Part shown: one piece after another, positions 25,786 to 35,540 of the stretch
Layout of the letters: every line of letters starts with the position of its first letter
Numbering within the stretch: the stretch's first letter is position 1
Source of the DNA: Pseudocercospora fijiensis CIRAD86
Lineage: Eukaryota; Ascomycota; Dothideomycetes; Mycosphaerellales; Mycosphaerellaceae
Assembly (NCBI RefSeq): GCF_000340215.1
Contig: NW_006921534.1
Location: 868,001-932,000 of the forward strand
DNA length: 64,000 nucleotides
Direction: 5' to 3'
The notes under the pieces: generated by a model
Databases searched by the model: none
Told to the model about the DNA's origin: nothing
Seen by the model: the letters and a program-made list of their open reading frames with translations, nothing else
Translations under genes and position numbers: made by a program

Positions 25786-25979
25786 TCCCGCTAGCCTTAC
25801 TACTATAGATTACTACTAGGTACTCGAACTAACTAGTTACATTTCGAGTGCGCGGGAATCTACGAAAGCTAGAGGTTAATAAAGGCGCGTAGTCGCTACT
25901 AGCAATTAGCTAGATCGATTGTTAAACTTCAGCCGCTCTACTAATAAAGGAGTCTCGTATATAGCTTCACTTTTTAGGG

Positions 25980-26120
25980 TCTATATATAATCGTTATCCG
26001 TTTGCTTTACCGGAATATACGGACTACGCTACCTTCGCACCCTATTTAAGGCGAGCCTTCTAAGCTCTTTCTTCTACTCGAGTACTAACTAACTTACTAC
26101 CGCCTACCCCCCCCCCCCCC
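25980..26120 (+). promoter_or_regulatory. Promoter-like region of the third ORF, with a C14 tract
   Basis: CTATATATAA at 25981-25990 and CCTATTTAAGG from 26041 are candidate TATA boxes. A pyrimidine stretch CTCTTTCTTCTACTCG lies near 26,063 and a run of 14 C at 26107-26120. This order of TATA, CT-rich tract and ATG 90 bp later suggests the third ORF had its own transcription start. Confidence 0.45.
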
Positions 26121-26210
26121 TCTTCTATCTAAACCCTTTAATTATTATTAATAAGCTACGAACGTTTTTACAAGCTCGTTACTAACTCCTTTCCGCTCCG
26201 GTCGACTAAG

Positions 26211-29006
26211 ATGTCTTCCGGCGCCCTAAATCCGCTAGGCGCTAGCAGTAGTAGCAACCTACTAGCCCTAAACCTAGGCGTACTAGTCCCGATCGAAGCC
26301 CCCTCCGATAGCGCCTTAGCTACTGTAACTAGCCTCGAGCACTGCTTCTAGATCGTTACCGCCCTTAAAGACCCTTAAGAGAAGATCTAGAACGCTCGTA
26401 CCCTACTACGCGTTATTAATAGGAATATTAAGAAGGCTGCTATCTTAGTTACGTACGGTATAAACAACTTGCGTTAGTCTATCGGTAAGCGTATCTTTAA
26501 GCGCGAGGTCCTTAACGATATAGATATCGAACAAGCCTTTCCTATCGTCTATAGCCTCGAGACGGCCGGCACCTAGATTCGCTTGCGCTTTAAGACCCTC
26601 GACTAGGCCTTCGAATATTAGGGAGGATTAAGTAGTCTTCCTAAGAGCCTTGTTAACTTCGCCTATAGTAGATAAGAGCGTGCAAAGCAGGTCTCTTCGT
26701 TCGTTAATAAGTATAAGGTCCGTCGTTAAGGCGCTAAGCACCTTTCCTATACTATAATCTATCGTATATCTACCGCTAGTAAGAAGGTAGGCAAGTAGTT
26801 ACTTAACTTGTCCTTTGCGCTTAACGACTTTACGATATCCTACTAGAAGCGGTACTACGATGCAATTATCTAGATCGATCTTAATGTATAGACAACTAAG
26901 GATCTACTAAAAGAAAAGGGCTATCGCATTAATAGTACAGGTTTTATTATTAAAGGTTAAGAGGCTCCTATCGTTGATGTCCTTAAACGTAAGGCTCTTC
27001 GCCTAGAAATAGAGGCCGATACGGCTACTAGTCTCGCGCTCGCTGCGGAGATATAGGCTTAAGACCGTCGCTCGACCCGCAACCGTAAGGTCCCTTAGGA
27101 AGTTAAGGACGAGCGCGCTAAGGCCGAAGTAGCGCGTAAGAAGGCATTGCATACTCGCTAGGCCCTCCGTAAGGCTACTAAGAAGTATAGCGCCCCTTCT
27201 AGGGCTAACTATAGTACTAACTATAGTAACTCAGATATTAATATACTAGATATACTACTAGAAGATGTCTCCTCCGAAGGCTCCTTTAGCGAGCGTAGAG
27301 ATAGAGGGCTCTCGCCGATCCTATTAACTAAGAACATCTATAGTTCTTATAAGGGCGACTCTATTGCGTACCTTATTACTAAGATCGATATAGTTCCTAA
27401 AGCCGATATAGGCAAAGCTCCTACCGCCCTATCTATCTATTAATAGCTCGACGACCTTAGTAAGCTAGGAGAAGAGCCGTTCTCTATATATGCTAACTAT
27501 GTTAAGAAGGCCGCTAAGGTCTGTAGTCTCTATACTAGTGCTAAGGCGATTGTCTTCGTCGGCCGCCTATTAAAGATTAGTCGCGAGGTTCCTAATTAAG
27601 ACGCCTTCGCTGCCCTTAAGGCTAATTAGGCCTATACTAACTAGTTTCCTAGACGCCCTATTGCCGCCCCGACATCTCTAGGACTCTACGCGTTCAACCC
27701 TACTAGTACTGTTACTCGCGCCCTTACGCTAACGGATCGCTAGAGCAAGTTCGTTACTAGCATCCTTAGCTAAGGCACTTCGTTCGACCGCTTTCGCTAG
27801 ACTAGTAATGCTATCTTCCCTTAAGTCTTTAGCTAGTTATAAGAGCCTCGTAGAGCATATCTTCCTTTCCTTATCGACCTAATATAGGAGGAGTTTAAAA
27901 TATACCTTTAGTATATGCGTACGATGCCTAAGTCTAAGTAGGAAGGCCGCAATGCCCTTTAAACTTATAGTATAAGTAACTAAATCGTCCGCTAGTACCC
28001 TGCCCTATAGCTCTTAGCTGTCGCCCTTCGACCTAATTACGTATACGAGCTTATCTCTATCCCTAAGCCTACTAAGTTCTTTAAGGTTAGCGGTACTTAT
28101 AAAAACTGTCCTTCTAGGGAGTCTGCTCGTCTTAGATAAGATATAGTTAAGCTCGTAGCTAGCGAGGGTGCTAGTTACCTACGCATTAAGGTCTGTCTTA
28201 TATCTAAGGATAAGACTAGCTACTCTACTATTATCGAAGGCATGCATTAGCCCGAGGTCTTTACGAACTAGGTTAAGAAGCTTAAGGCTCGAGGCCTAGT
28301 CCCGCTAAGCAAGATCGGCAAGCTTACTAATAAGTACCTTACCGACGACGACCTCGACTATATATTCGATAGTTAGCCTAATAGTAAGGGGCGTAAGGCG
28401 GAGTAGATCCTTAACCCTCTAAAGGAGTGCGAAGTCTCTATTTAGATGCTATACCTACTATATAGTAATCTGAAAACTAAGAGCAACCGTATATTAATTA
28501 ACCTAGGCTACTCTCGCGTTATCGACAGCACTAAGATTAAGGGTTACGATAACTTAACCGTCGCCGAGGTTGCTAAGGCGTACCGCAATCTAACCGCCCT
28601 TCTAGGTTCGAATACCTTCGTACCGTTCCCCTTCCCTGCCGCTATCTTAGTCGAAGGCCTTAGTTGCATCTCTAACGCCCTAGTTAGTAGGATTCCTTAG
28701 TTAAGTTACGTTGTTTAGAACGAAGTTAAACAGATCCTCTAGCTTAATAACGAGGGACTTAAGGAATATCTATATAATTAGGAGAATGCTACGAAGGAAA
28801 AGGCTACTAACCTCCTCGTTAATCAAGCTTTCTACGAGGGACAGTACTTCGGTACTAACAGCTTTAACGCATATAGAGGAGATTTCGAGAACCGACTAGT
28901 AGATAAGGTTATTGCTAATAAGGATTACAGCGCGTTAAAGCAACAGTAGGTCTGTATAGTGTTACTTAGGAAGTTGTTTTTACATAATTATAGTATCTAG
29001 GATTAA
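26211..29006 (+). pseudogene. Third ORF of the 12.3-kb element, unknown function, RIP-inactivated
   Basis: From ATG 26211 one frame (0 modulo 3, rechecked at 28446) is followed to TAA 29004-29006, which lies inside motif copy E: about 931 codons. Visible features are a serine-rich N-terminus with LGASSSSNLLALN, a strongly charged Ala/Lys/Arg segment of coiled-coil character near 26,980-27,190, an acidic/serine stretch near 27,230-27,300, and a C-terminal part with NLGYSRVIDSTKIKGYDN near 28,500. I see no zinc finger, protease, polymerase, helicase or membrane segment and do not recognise the family. The even pattern of RIP stops (TAG for CAG or TGG) and unbroken frame argue that it was coding when RIP struck. 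It could be an env-position gene, a captured host gene, or a second nested element. Confidence 0.6.
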
Positions 29007-29029
29007 TGCTACCCCGGGGGTGTTATTGC
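29003..29029 (+). repeat. 27-bp TAATG motif, copy E (end of the third ORF)
   Basis: TTAATGCTACCCC joined to GGGGGTGTTATTGC. Its TAA at 29004-29006 is in frame with the third ORF. It lies 105 bp before the 3' LTR. Confidence 0.8.
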
Positions 29030-29119
29030 GGAGTTCTAAAAATAGCCTTAGCTAAGAACGCTAAGGATGCATATATGTTTGTTTTAAGCGCGCAATATGA
29101 AGCGTGTCTAGTTAGATAC

Positions 29120-29134
29120 GAAGAAAGAGAGGGA
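29120..29134 (+). other. Polypurine tract of the 12.3-kb element
   Basis: GAAGAAAGAGAGGGA directly precedes the 3' LTR, as expected for plus-strand priming, and supports the LTR start at 29135. Confidence 0.7.
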
Positions 29135-29417
29135 TATTAGCTAGTAACCGGCCCTACACCTATAGGGCAGTTTTAAGCCTATATAAGAGGCCTCCTTCTA
29201 CATTGTAGATAGGGCATCAACCTCGTATAGTACATTGTTTATGTCACACTTCTATAATGCCTATATTGCAGGGCTCTAGTTATTAGCCTAAGCGACAGTC
29301 TCGTTATCCTATCTTGCTAAACATAGCTGCCTATATTGCTATAGGTTATGTTACCCTCGGTAGCCTATACTATTGCTACAAGTAGTAGTAGTAGTATTAG
29401 TTTCTATCCTTTATTAG
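29135..29417 (+). repeat. 3' LTR of the 12.3-kb element
   Basis: Partner of 17135-17417, same length, TATA at 29180-29190. It lies exactly 12,000 bp downstream of its partner, which I take as coincidence. Confidence 0.9.
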
Positions 29418-29587
29418 CGAAGGAGGTAGTAAAGGCAGCCGGCGAGGAGGTATCGAGTTCTAAAGCTAAAGTGCCTTTAGATTAGTTTAATTTCGAGAGA
29501 GGTAATAGCGACGCCGATATAGATATAGATAATAAGTAGCAAGGCGTACGTAGAGACACGAGATAAAGGCAAAGCCTTTATCTAGAT
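29418..29587 (+). pseudogene. Resumed C-terminal end of the Helitron polyprotein
   Basis: Joining G 17134 to CG 29418 keeps the Helitron frame and continues as AKEVVKAAGEEVSSSKAKV, a charged tail like the one before the insertion. It is readable to about 29,560. If TATTAG was part of the target, two more codons are added and the phase is unchanged. Confidence 0.55.
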
Positions 29588-29655
29588 TTAGTCGATTAAG
29601 CCTATTTCTACGAAAAGCACGCTAGTAAAAGTAATTAACGCGATAACGACCGTAG
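29588..29655 (+). repeat. Partner of the 8,224-8,290 sequence
   Basis: Diverged direct copy of the sequence left of the Helitron. It may mark the element's right end or a shared coding segment. Confidence 0.45.
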
Positions 29656-30360
29656 CTTCTAATTAGCTAACTATAAGGCGAAAGCTTCGCTCGCACTTCT
29701 AGGCACGCGTAGCCGCCTAGGAGCACATTTTATTGCTTTGTAATAAGCCGGCTATTATAATAAGGGGTAATACTAATAATATATTATAGGCCCCTATAGT
29801 ACGGATATAGCGGCGTTAGCGAGTATCGGTCTAGTATAATTAACTTAGTATAATAGGCCGTATAGAAGGCCTCGCTTAATAATTAGTATAGTTATTCTAA
29901 TAGAGTAGTACGTATAGGTTCCGCCTCGGGCGTAATATAGTTAGATTAACGGTTTTCGTAGCTATACCGCTAAAAGCTTAAAATAAGGACTATCTAGCTA
30001 CTGCCCTTAAAGGGTAGATCGAATACTATATAAGAAGGATATATTAGTAGGTAGATAGGGTAGTAGTCGGTATAAGTAGTATTCGATAAGGATCTAGGAG
30101 GAGAGGGAGGAAGGTAGGAGAGTTAGCCTAACGCCAAGCGCCAAGCCCTGCCTGAGGCATCAAGACCCTGGCTTCACTCGGCCTAGTTATATACTAATTA
30201 CTAATTACGTGTAGCCTCTTTAGCCCTAACAACGACTTCCGGCGGTAGTAACGTATAATAAGACATCGTAAGAGGCTGGATTTAATAGCGGTAAGACCTT
30301 GTATAGGCATTATCGTACTTAAAGGTATAAAGAAGTCTAATCTCGAAGATCTACGAGGGT
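29656..30360. other. RIPped tail and transition to normal composition
   Basis: To about 30,120 the sequence is TpA-rich with CTA/TAG everywhere. From about 30,130 CA and TG reappear, with RIP-like patches until about 30,360 and normal composition after that. No gene seen. Confidence 0.6.
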
Positions 30361-30713
30361 TACAAACCTATAGTTCTTGGCAGTCTCAACCTTCCTGCAA
30401 AGCACAGTACTATTGCATACGCACCTCTGACACTGAGCTATTACTTTGTTGTCGCTGCAAGCACGTTCCGTTTGATCGATATGCGGCCCATTGATAAGTC
30501 ATTATTGCTCAAGTACAGTCGAGAATGAACAGGAACAGTCCTTTTGCTGGTGAGATGAGATGTTGGTCGTATGGTGGCGGTGGCGGTGCACGTCCCGAGC
30601 AGTGAAGGGAAGGAAAGCTGTACGCACATTATGACTGATCTCGGCGTCCTACTCCAATCCAACTCCTCCACAGTCAATTGCGGATGAAGCTGGTGGATGA
30701 AGGAAACTTCTCC

Positions 30714-31685
30714 CTACAACTCGTGTATCCTGACCTTATACAAGTCCCTCTCGCCTATCTGTCCATGCCCGTCTTTCTCCATCTCATTGAGCACCGCCTC
30801 CAATTCCTGGTCAGCATTCACATGCATGCCGCTCAGAATTTTGGCCCTTGAATCCGCACACAGTGCCACCATGAAGTTCGCTGGCACCTCCTGCACCGTA
30901 AACTTGCCAGAAGCTCCAGCTTCTTTAATGTGATCCATGAATGCCACCATGGCCGGATGCTCTGAAGCATCTCTGTTGATGGCATTCGTTGCTGATCCGA
31001 GTTCTGTACCTCCGACCATTCCTGGATTGACAGCGAAAGACAGGATTCCCGAACCAGCAAGCTCGGGCGTAATCGATTCGTGGAACTTTGAGATTGCCGC
31101 TTTGGAAGATGCGTACGCCGACATACAGGGCAGTGCCATCGAAGCCACTGCTGACGATACCGTCATAATGATCCCAGTCTTTCGCGCTTTCATTGAGGGA
31201 AGCACTGCGTGGATGAGTGAGACTGGTGCTAACACATTGACCTCGTAGCATCTCCACCAGATCGAGAGGTCTTTCTCTGCATCGAGAGGAGAGAGGCGCG
31301 TGATTCCGGCATTGCTGATCAGGATGTCGATTGGTCCAAGCTCTCTCTCAACGCTTGAGACAATGTGAGCTGGAGTGCCTGGCTGGGAAACGTCTGCGGC
31401 CACGGCAGTGGCTTTCCCACCTTCGGACCTGATCTCTTCGACGAGCACCTTGAGATCGTTCTCGCGACGGGCTATGCAGGCTACTGATGCACCTGCCGCT
31501 GCGAAAGCTTTGGTTGTTGCTCTTCCAATTCCTGCGCTTGCACCTGTAATCGCTACCTGAGGCCTGTCGTCAGTATGATGTTGATTACACCTCGTCAAAT
31601 CACCTACAACTTTGCCCTCCAGCTTGCCAGCATACTTGGCAGGAGTGATAAAATCGTAAGATTCATATACCCTAGGAAGAGGCAT
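30714..31685 (-). CDS. Short-chain dehydrogenase/reductase with one 51-nt intron
   Basis: A classical SDR, NAD(P)-dependent oxidoreductase of unknown substrate. I propose complement(30714-31556, 31608-31685), 306 residues. The whole ORF is open at 323 codons, but 31557-31607 has GTAGGT at its 5' end, TACTGAC as a branch site and CAG at its 3' end. Removing these 17 codons restores the normal start of the Rossmann fold, GKV-VAITGASAGIG, with TGxxxGxG about 30 residues in. Further motifs are ISNAG, a serine-rich strand (VSSAVASM) and the catalytic YASSK, then NPGMVGGTEL. No signal peptide is evident, so it is likely cytosolic. It belongs to the unmutated island. Start ATG 31685 gives the usual length of the family. 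Other redox genes of the island (FAD monooxygenase remnant, old yellow enzyme) hint at shared metabolism. Confidence 0.92.
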   Translation of the reverse strand: MPLPRVYESYDFITPAKYAGKLEGKVVGDLTRCNQHHTDDRPQVAITGASAGIGRATTKAFAAAGASVACIARRENDLKVLVEEIRSEGGKATAVAADVSQPGTPAHIVSSVERELGPIDILISNAGITRLSPLDAEKDLSIWWRCYEVNVLAPVSLIHAVLPSMKARKTGIIMTVSSAVASMALPCMSAYASSKAAISKFHESITPELAGSGILSFAVNPGMVGGTELGSATNAINRDASEHPAMVAFMDHIKEAGASGKFTVQEVPANFMVALCADSRAKILSGMHVNADQELEAVLNEMEKDGHGQIGERDLYKVRIHEL

Positions 31686-31803
31686 TGTGGTCCGGTATTT
31701 CCTTTTCTGAATGATATTTCTTTCTGGCGTTTTGAAGCTGTTGCTACTGTCTCGTATACGGATGGATGATGGAGTGCTTGATTTTTCGATTGCCTTCGGC
31801 AGA

Positions 31804-31815
31804 CCTTTATATATC
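31804..31815 (-). promoter_or_regulatory. TATA box of the SDR gene
   Basis: On the minus strand ATATATAAAGG lies about 125 bp upstream of the SDR start. The rest of 31,686-32,310 between the SDR and the RBR gene shows no coding feature. Confidence 0.5.
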
Positions 31816-32310
31816 CTGCATGTCCTCGGGCAGGATGATCAGTATGAATGTCCGCTCTCTTAACTCCATTCTCGGTCAGGATGCAGTCTGTGCTGAATGC
31901 GAAAGCGCGCGAATGCCAAGTAGATCTATGCCCATTGCGGCATGCAAGTTGCAACAGTATGCCACATCCTCCGATCCTCCAGCTCCGGACAGCCTTCCAC
32001 GCTGTTTGCAACTTCAGCTTTGACGATACACAGTCGTTGTCGGTTGACTTAGTATTTTCACTAGCATTTTCGGGTGCAGAGAATGCCCTCGACGAGGCCA
32101 TGATGACCAAAGTCGGCCGCATTGTGCAGGCAGATCGTGTAATCGTCTCAACAATGAGCTTCGTAAGTGTGCCTGACTTCTGCCCTCTTATCTCCCCTTG
32201 CCAATCAAGCGTCGCCTCTTGTATGGTGGCAAGTGACTTTCTCCGTCGCTGTCAGAGCTCAACACATCCCAGGCGTCTGCTTCATGTTCTCTTTCGGCGT
32301 CCTCGTGCTC

Positions 32311-33030
32311 TTATTCAACATCGATGACAAAGCGAACGCTCCGCATCTCTGAAGGTCGCTTACGAGGCTGAGCTGGCACAGTCGTAGGTGATGGGCTTTT
32401 CCACTCGAAACGACATAAGCATCGGCTGCACTTGATCATCTTGCTGGGCAATTCGAGCTCAATCAGACACGCGCAATTGGGACAAGATTTCATATCTCCA
32501 TCTCGCTTCATCCGCTCGATCAGCTGTGTTGACAGCACTTCCTCGTTCTTCATTCTAGTCACCTCTGGTAAGCGCTGGTATTCTTCGCAGGTGGTTCGTG
32601 CCTCATGCTCGGGTGTGTGGCAGTCAGTGCAAGTGATTTCATCACACTGCGAGCAAAGACCGTGCCTATCAGGCCTTAATTGGTGACGACATTCCGGGTT
32701 CAGACACCAGTGTAGATTGGGTAAGTTGTCGCGGTTAATTCGACTTGCGATGTAGCCATAGCGCGCATAGTCCGGGAAGCGGGCAAGACGCTGAAGGTCA
32801 GATCGGCCGTGAGCGACTGAATCGCACCCAGGTACTGGACATTCGACGCGAGTTTGATATTGTGTCGCCACCGCAGTCGCAATCCATGTTTCCCAACAGG
32901 CTTCGCAAACGTTATTTTCGTGTGCGCATTGCTCGATGGGCTGGCGCGGGAAAAATGCCGCGCCGGATTTGACCTGCCAACAGGAGATGCAATACCTGGT
33001 CGTGGCGTGCGCGCGCCGAGTCGATACCAT
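32311..33030 (-). CDS. Small RBR-like (RING1-IBR-degenerate RING2) protein
   Basis: 239 residues. RING1 has its full ligand set (C14, C17, C35, H37, C42, C45, C64, C69). The IBR (in-between-RING) finger is complete (C109, C114, C126, C129, C134, C137, H142, C148). RING2 keeps CPNC at 183-186 and CSRC at 201-204, but the GC-N-H stretch that holds the catalytic cysteine of RBR ubiquitin ligases is missing, and the usual FCW reads FEW. The family transfers ubiquitin through a thioester on that cysteine, so this protein may be catalytically dead, or may act by binding an E2 enzyme or a partner. The C-terminus is short and basic. No intron is needed. It is transcribed towards the SDR gene, with about 620 bp between them. 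Confidence 0.85.
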   Translation of the reverse strand: MVSTRRAHATTRYCISCWQVKSGAAFFPRQPIEQCAHENNVCEACWETWIATAVATQYQTRVECPVPGCDSVAHGRSDLQRLARFPDYARYGYIASRINRDNLPNLHWCLNPECRHQLRPDRHGLCSQCDEITCTDCHTPEHEARTTCEEYQRLPEVTRMKNEEVLSTQLIERMKRDGDMKSCPNCACLIELELPSKMIKCSRCLCRFEWKSPSPTTVPAQPRKRPSEMRSVRFVIDVE

Positions 33031-33209
33031 AATTTCGCCTTCGCTGGTATTCCTTGACCGTGATGGGCATAGAAATGAGAAGAGGAGCCTAGCTTTTAGG
33101 TGGAGAGAAATGATGTCTTGCAGCGTTTGCTGCAGGAAGTGAACGGCGTTGGAACCATGTCTTTCACAGGCTCACTTCGTGATCTCACACTCATCACGAG
33201 ACATCGCAA

Positions 33210-34135
33210 CTATCCTGCCACAGCATCCAACTCAAAGTGCCGTACTACGCCTTCTGGAAGCTTGTCTCTCGCCAGCTCCTCCGGCCAATCCGGCGTTCCG
33301 TGTGCCCGCATGAGCGCCTCTACGGCTTCCTCGAACGCGTCGTGCGACATCAGAAAATCTGCAGTCTCCTTAGACCTGCCGATCGCCACTACCTCTGGCA
33401 AATGCCCTCGATAGTTCTGCCCAATGTGATTCTCAACGGCTCATGGGCTGAAGCCGGGCCGCTCTGATGCCGTGTTTGATAGTGTCTGGATCGTTGCATC
33501 TCGAGGCATGCCAGGGGGTTGCCATGATGCGAAGAGATGGTTCAAACTGACTTCTGCGTAAAAAGAGCGGGACAGCAAGACTTCCAATGCGACAGCGTCT
33601 TCCAACGCAGAGTTCCCGCCGGCGGCATGCATCCACAGCATAGGATGTGCAGCATCGCCAATAGTAATCGCGCGATGGTTTTGGTGATGAGGAAGGGTAT
33701 CTCGGTCCATCTCGTATTCTCTCACTTCGACAGCACTGTCCAGTACGTCTTGATTAGTGTTGTTGCTGTGCTCCAAAACGGCCTTCGCCTCCTGCAGATC
33801 TTAGGGAATCTTCCAGCGATCCTCAATGCCCTCTTTCATCTTCGAAAGATGAGAGATCAGGAAGTTCAGCATGCTGTTTCTTCGGCAAGGATGTACAAAG
33901 ACTTCTTTTCTAATTCTTGGATCCATATAGCCGCAATTCTGCGGCCAGTCTGAAGCTCCAAGGCTTCGTCGGCCTTGGGCTGCTTGGGCACCAAGCTCGT
34001 ACGATACAAACCGCGCCCAGATCTTACATGCGCATGGCCGCGCCAAGCTGGTTGTACTCTGACGCCTTTCGAACGCGACTGCTTCATGTCCAGCTGGGAG
34101 CCATATTGGTAAGATGGTGTATGATATGACACGCC
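33210..34135 (-). pseudogene. FAD-dependent monooxygenase remnant (salicylate-hydroxylase type)
   Basis: Minus-strand pieces of a class A flavin monooxygenase. Near 34,085-34,110 it reads AGHEAVAFERR, the end of the N-terminal FAD fold. A frame change follows, with QLGAAMRM near 34,030-34,060. The second FAD motif is well kept near 33,630-33,660 (ITIGDAAHPMLW, then HAAGGNSALEDAVAL). After one in-frame TGA at about 33,441 the same frame resumes as LPEVVAIGRSKE and ends near 33,210 in a typical tail. Only about 100 codons lie between the two FAD motifs, where this family has well over 200, and the first glycine motif is absent. The damage is deletion and frameshift, not RIP, since CA and TG are normal here. 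Splicing might explain single breaks but not the lost middle. Confidence 0.75.
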
Positions 34136-35520
34136 GTGTATAACTTTCCGAGCAACATGGCCTACATACAGCTGTGCAGTCCAAGTGGCACCAATCTTGT
34201 GTGTGCGACTGGCTATGCTTTTGGAAAGGCAAGTGGAACAAGTTCGTCGGCCGGTCACGGAAAATGGAAGGCGATATGAAATGAAGCAGTGCTACGATCA
34301 TGTGGAAAGGGAAGGGACGGGCGAGGTACATGCAGTTCCATCGGCCGGTGTCGGATGAAAACAAGCATTGCGAATCCTCCCGAAATAGATACAGACTTTC
34401 GATTTTCGACCTCACCTCTTCCATACCAAGATCTTTTTGTGACGCTTGGCCCCGTGCTGACAAGATGGCGCTCGATGCATTCGTTATCCGACTTGGAAGT
34501 TCTCGAGGGACCATGCGGATGCCGACGAACTGTAAGAGCTCAATCCTTCGCGATAGGCCATGGTATCTGGTATGAGTCCAAGACCGTAAACATCACGCGC
34601 GATCGAAAACTTGTGATGACAAGACACGCGAAGAGAAGACGTTGAGTGCTATAAAGTGGAGAGTCGATATTCGAGATGGGACAGTAGTCTGATCGGCGGC
34701 AGTCCAAGCCTGCGCGTCCAGAGGAAGAATGAAGATGAAGAAAGACCACCAAGATTGCTTCAGTAGAACATGCTGAGACGAGGAAAATCTTGCAGGCACA
34801 TGTGCATGAGCTGTCACTGTCATTGCAGAACTCAAGACTTGGTATTGGGCTGCGTACGGAATTTGATGAGGCGAGTTCCCATGCGTGGGCTAGACTGGCT
34901 CTATGGACAACGACGGTGTCTGCGCCCATGGCGCAGGGACTGATTGTAGACCGGAGTGCTGAGGCCATGAGTTGTGGTCTTTCATCCGTGAAGGGAAGGA
35001 CATACAGTAGAATCTGATGCTGGGGTCGCCATCTCTGTCAGTAAGGCTGCATGGGAGACCAATCCTACAGACTCTGCATCGCGGGGGAAGGCTGCTGGTG
35101 TATCTCACAACTGCTTGCTAAAGACTACTCTCTAATGAAGTAAAGAAGCTATCGAGACTGGTCTAAGACTTGCCCGCGGGCAGGGCGATCATTTCCGCGG
35201 TTCTCTCGTCCTCTCCCCGCGGCCTTCCCTTTCACCGCTGCTATACCACTCCCCCTCCTCCTCCTCGCTCCTACTCGCCCCTCTCAGGCACACATGAGGC
35301 AACCTTCCGCGACCTCGCCGCCTCTTCCTCTTCGTTCCTTCACTGCTCCCATCGTACGATTTGGACCTTCCGTGGGACTCACTTTGCGTCATCGAACTGC
35401 AAAACTTCACTTCACCTGCATCCATGACCACAATTACGCCGTGAAATGAACTTCTGAGCAGGGCGGTGATTATTAAACTGGTTGCTGCCTTGCACTAGAA
35501 AACCTTAATTGCGCTTCGAT
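34136..35520. other. Island sequence without a recognisable gene
   Basis: Normal composition and several overlapping frames of up to 240 codons on both strands, none with a domain or a convincing spliced structure. Decayed remains upstream of the monooxygenase are possible. Confidence 0.5.
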
Positions 35521-35540
35521 TGATTGCAGACCTCACAGTC

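Larger units (their letters stand above)
17135..29417 (+). mobile_element. 12.3-kb LTR retrotransposon (gypsy type) with three ORFs, nested in the Helitron
   Basis: Two 283-bp direct repeats flank gag-protease, pol and a third ORF, all on the plus strand. A purine tract precedes the 3' repeat. The left flank ends CTA G and the right flank begins CG AAG GAG, which together restore the Helitron frame, so the element landed inside that ORF. TATTAG borders both LTR copies on both sides, so the exact ends and any target duplication remain ambiguous within a few bases. At 12.3 kb it is long for a Ty3/gypsy element, mainly because of the extra ORF and spacers. A 27-bp motif recurs at five places inside it. 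Confidence 0.85.

Noticed and set aside
17135..29417. Exact 12,000-bp spacing of the two LTRs
   Set aside because: No mechanism would fix such a length. Taken as coincidence.
30697..31560. Several ORFs of 60-110 codons overlapping the SDR gene
   Set aside because: Antisense or out-of-frame shadows of a gene with full SDR motifs.
31604..32352. ORFs of 60-172 codons on both strands between the SDR and RBR genes
   Set aside because: Mutually overlapping, no domain, no convincing start context. The region looks like promoter and 3' ends.
34540..34968. 142-codon minus-strand ORF upstream of the monooxygenase remnant
   Set aside because: Tested as the missing N-terminal FAD domain. It has no GxGxxG and no likeness to flavin monooxygenases.
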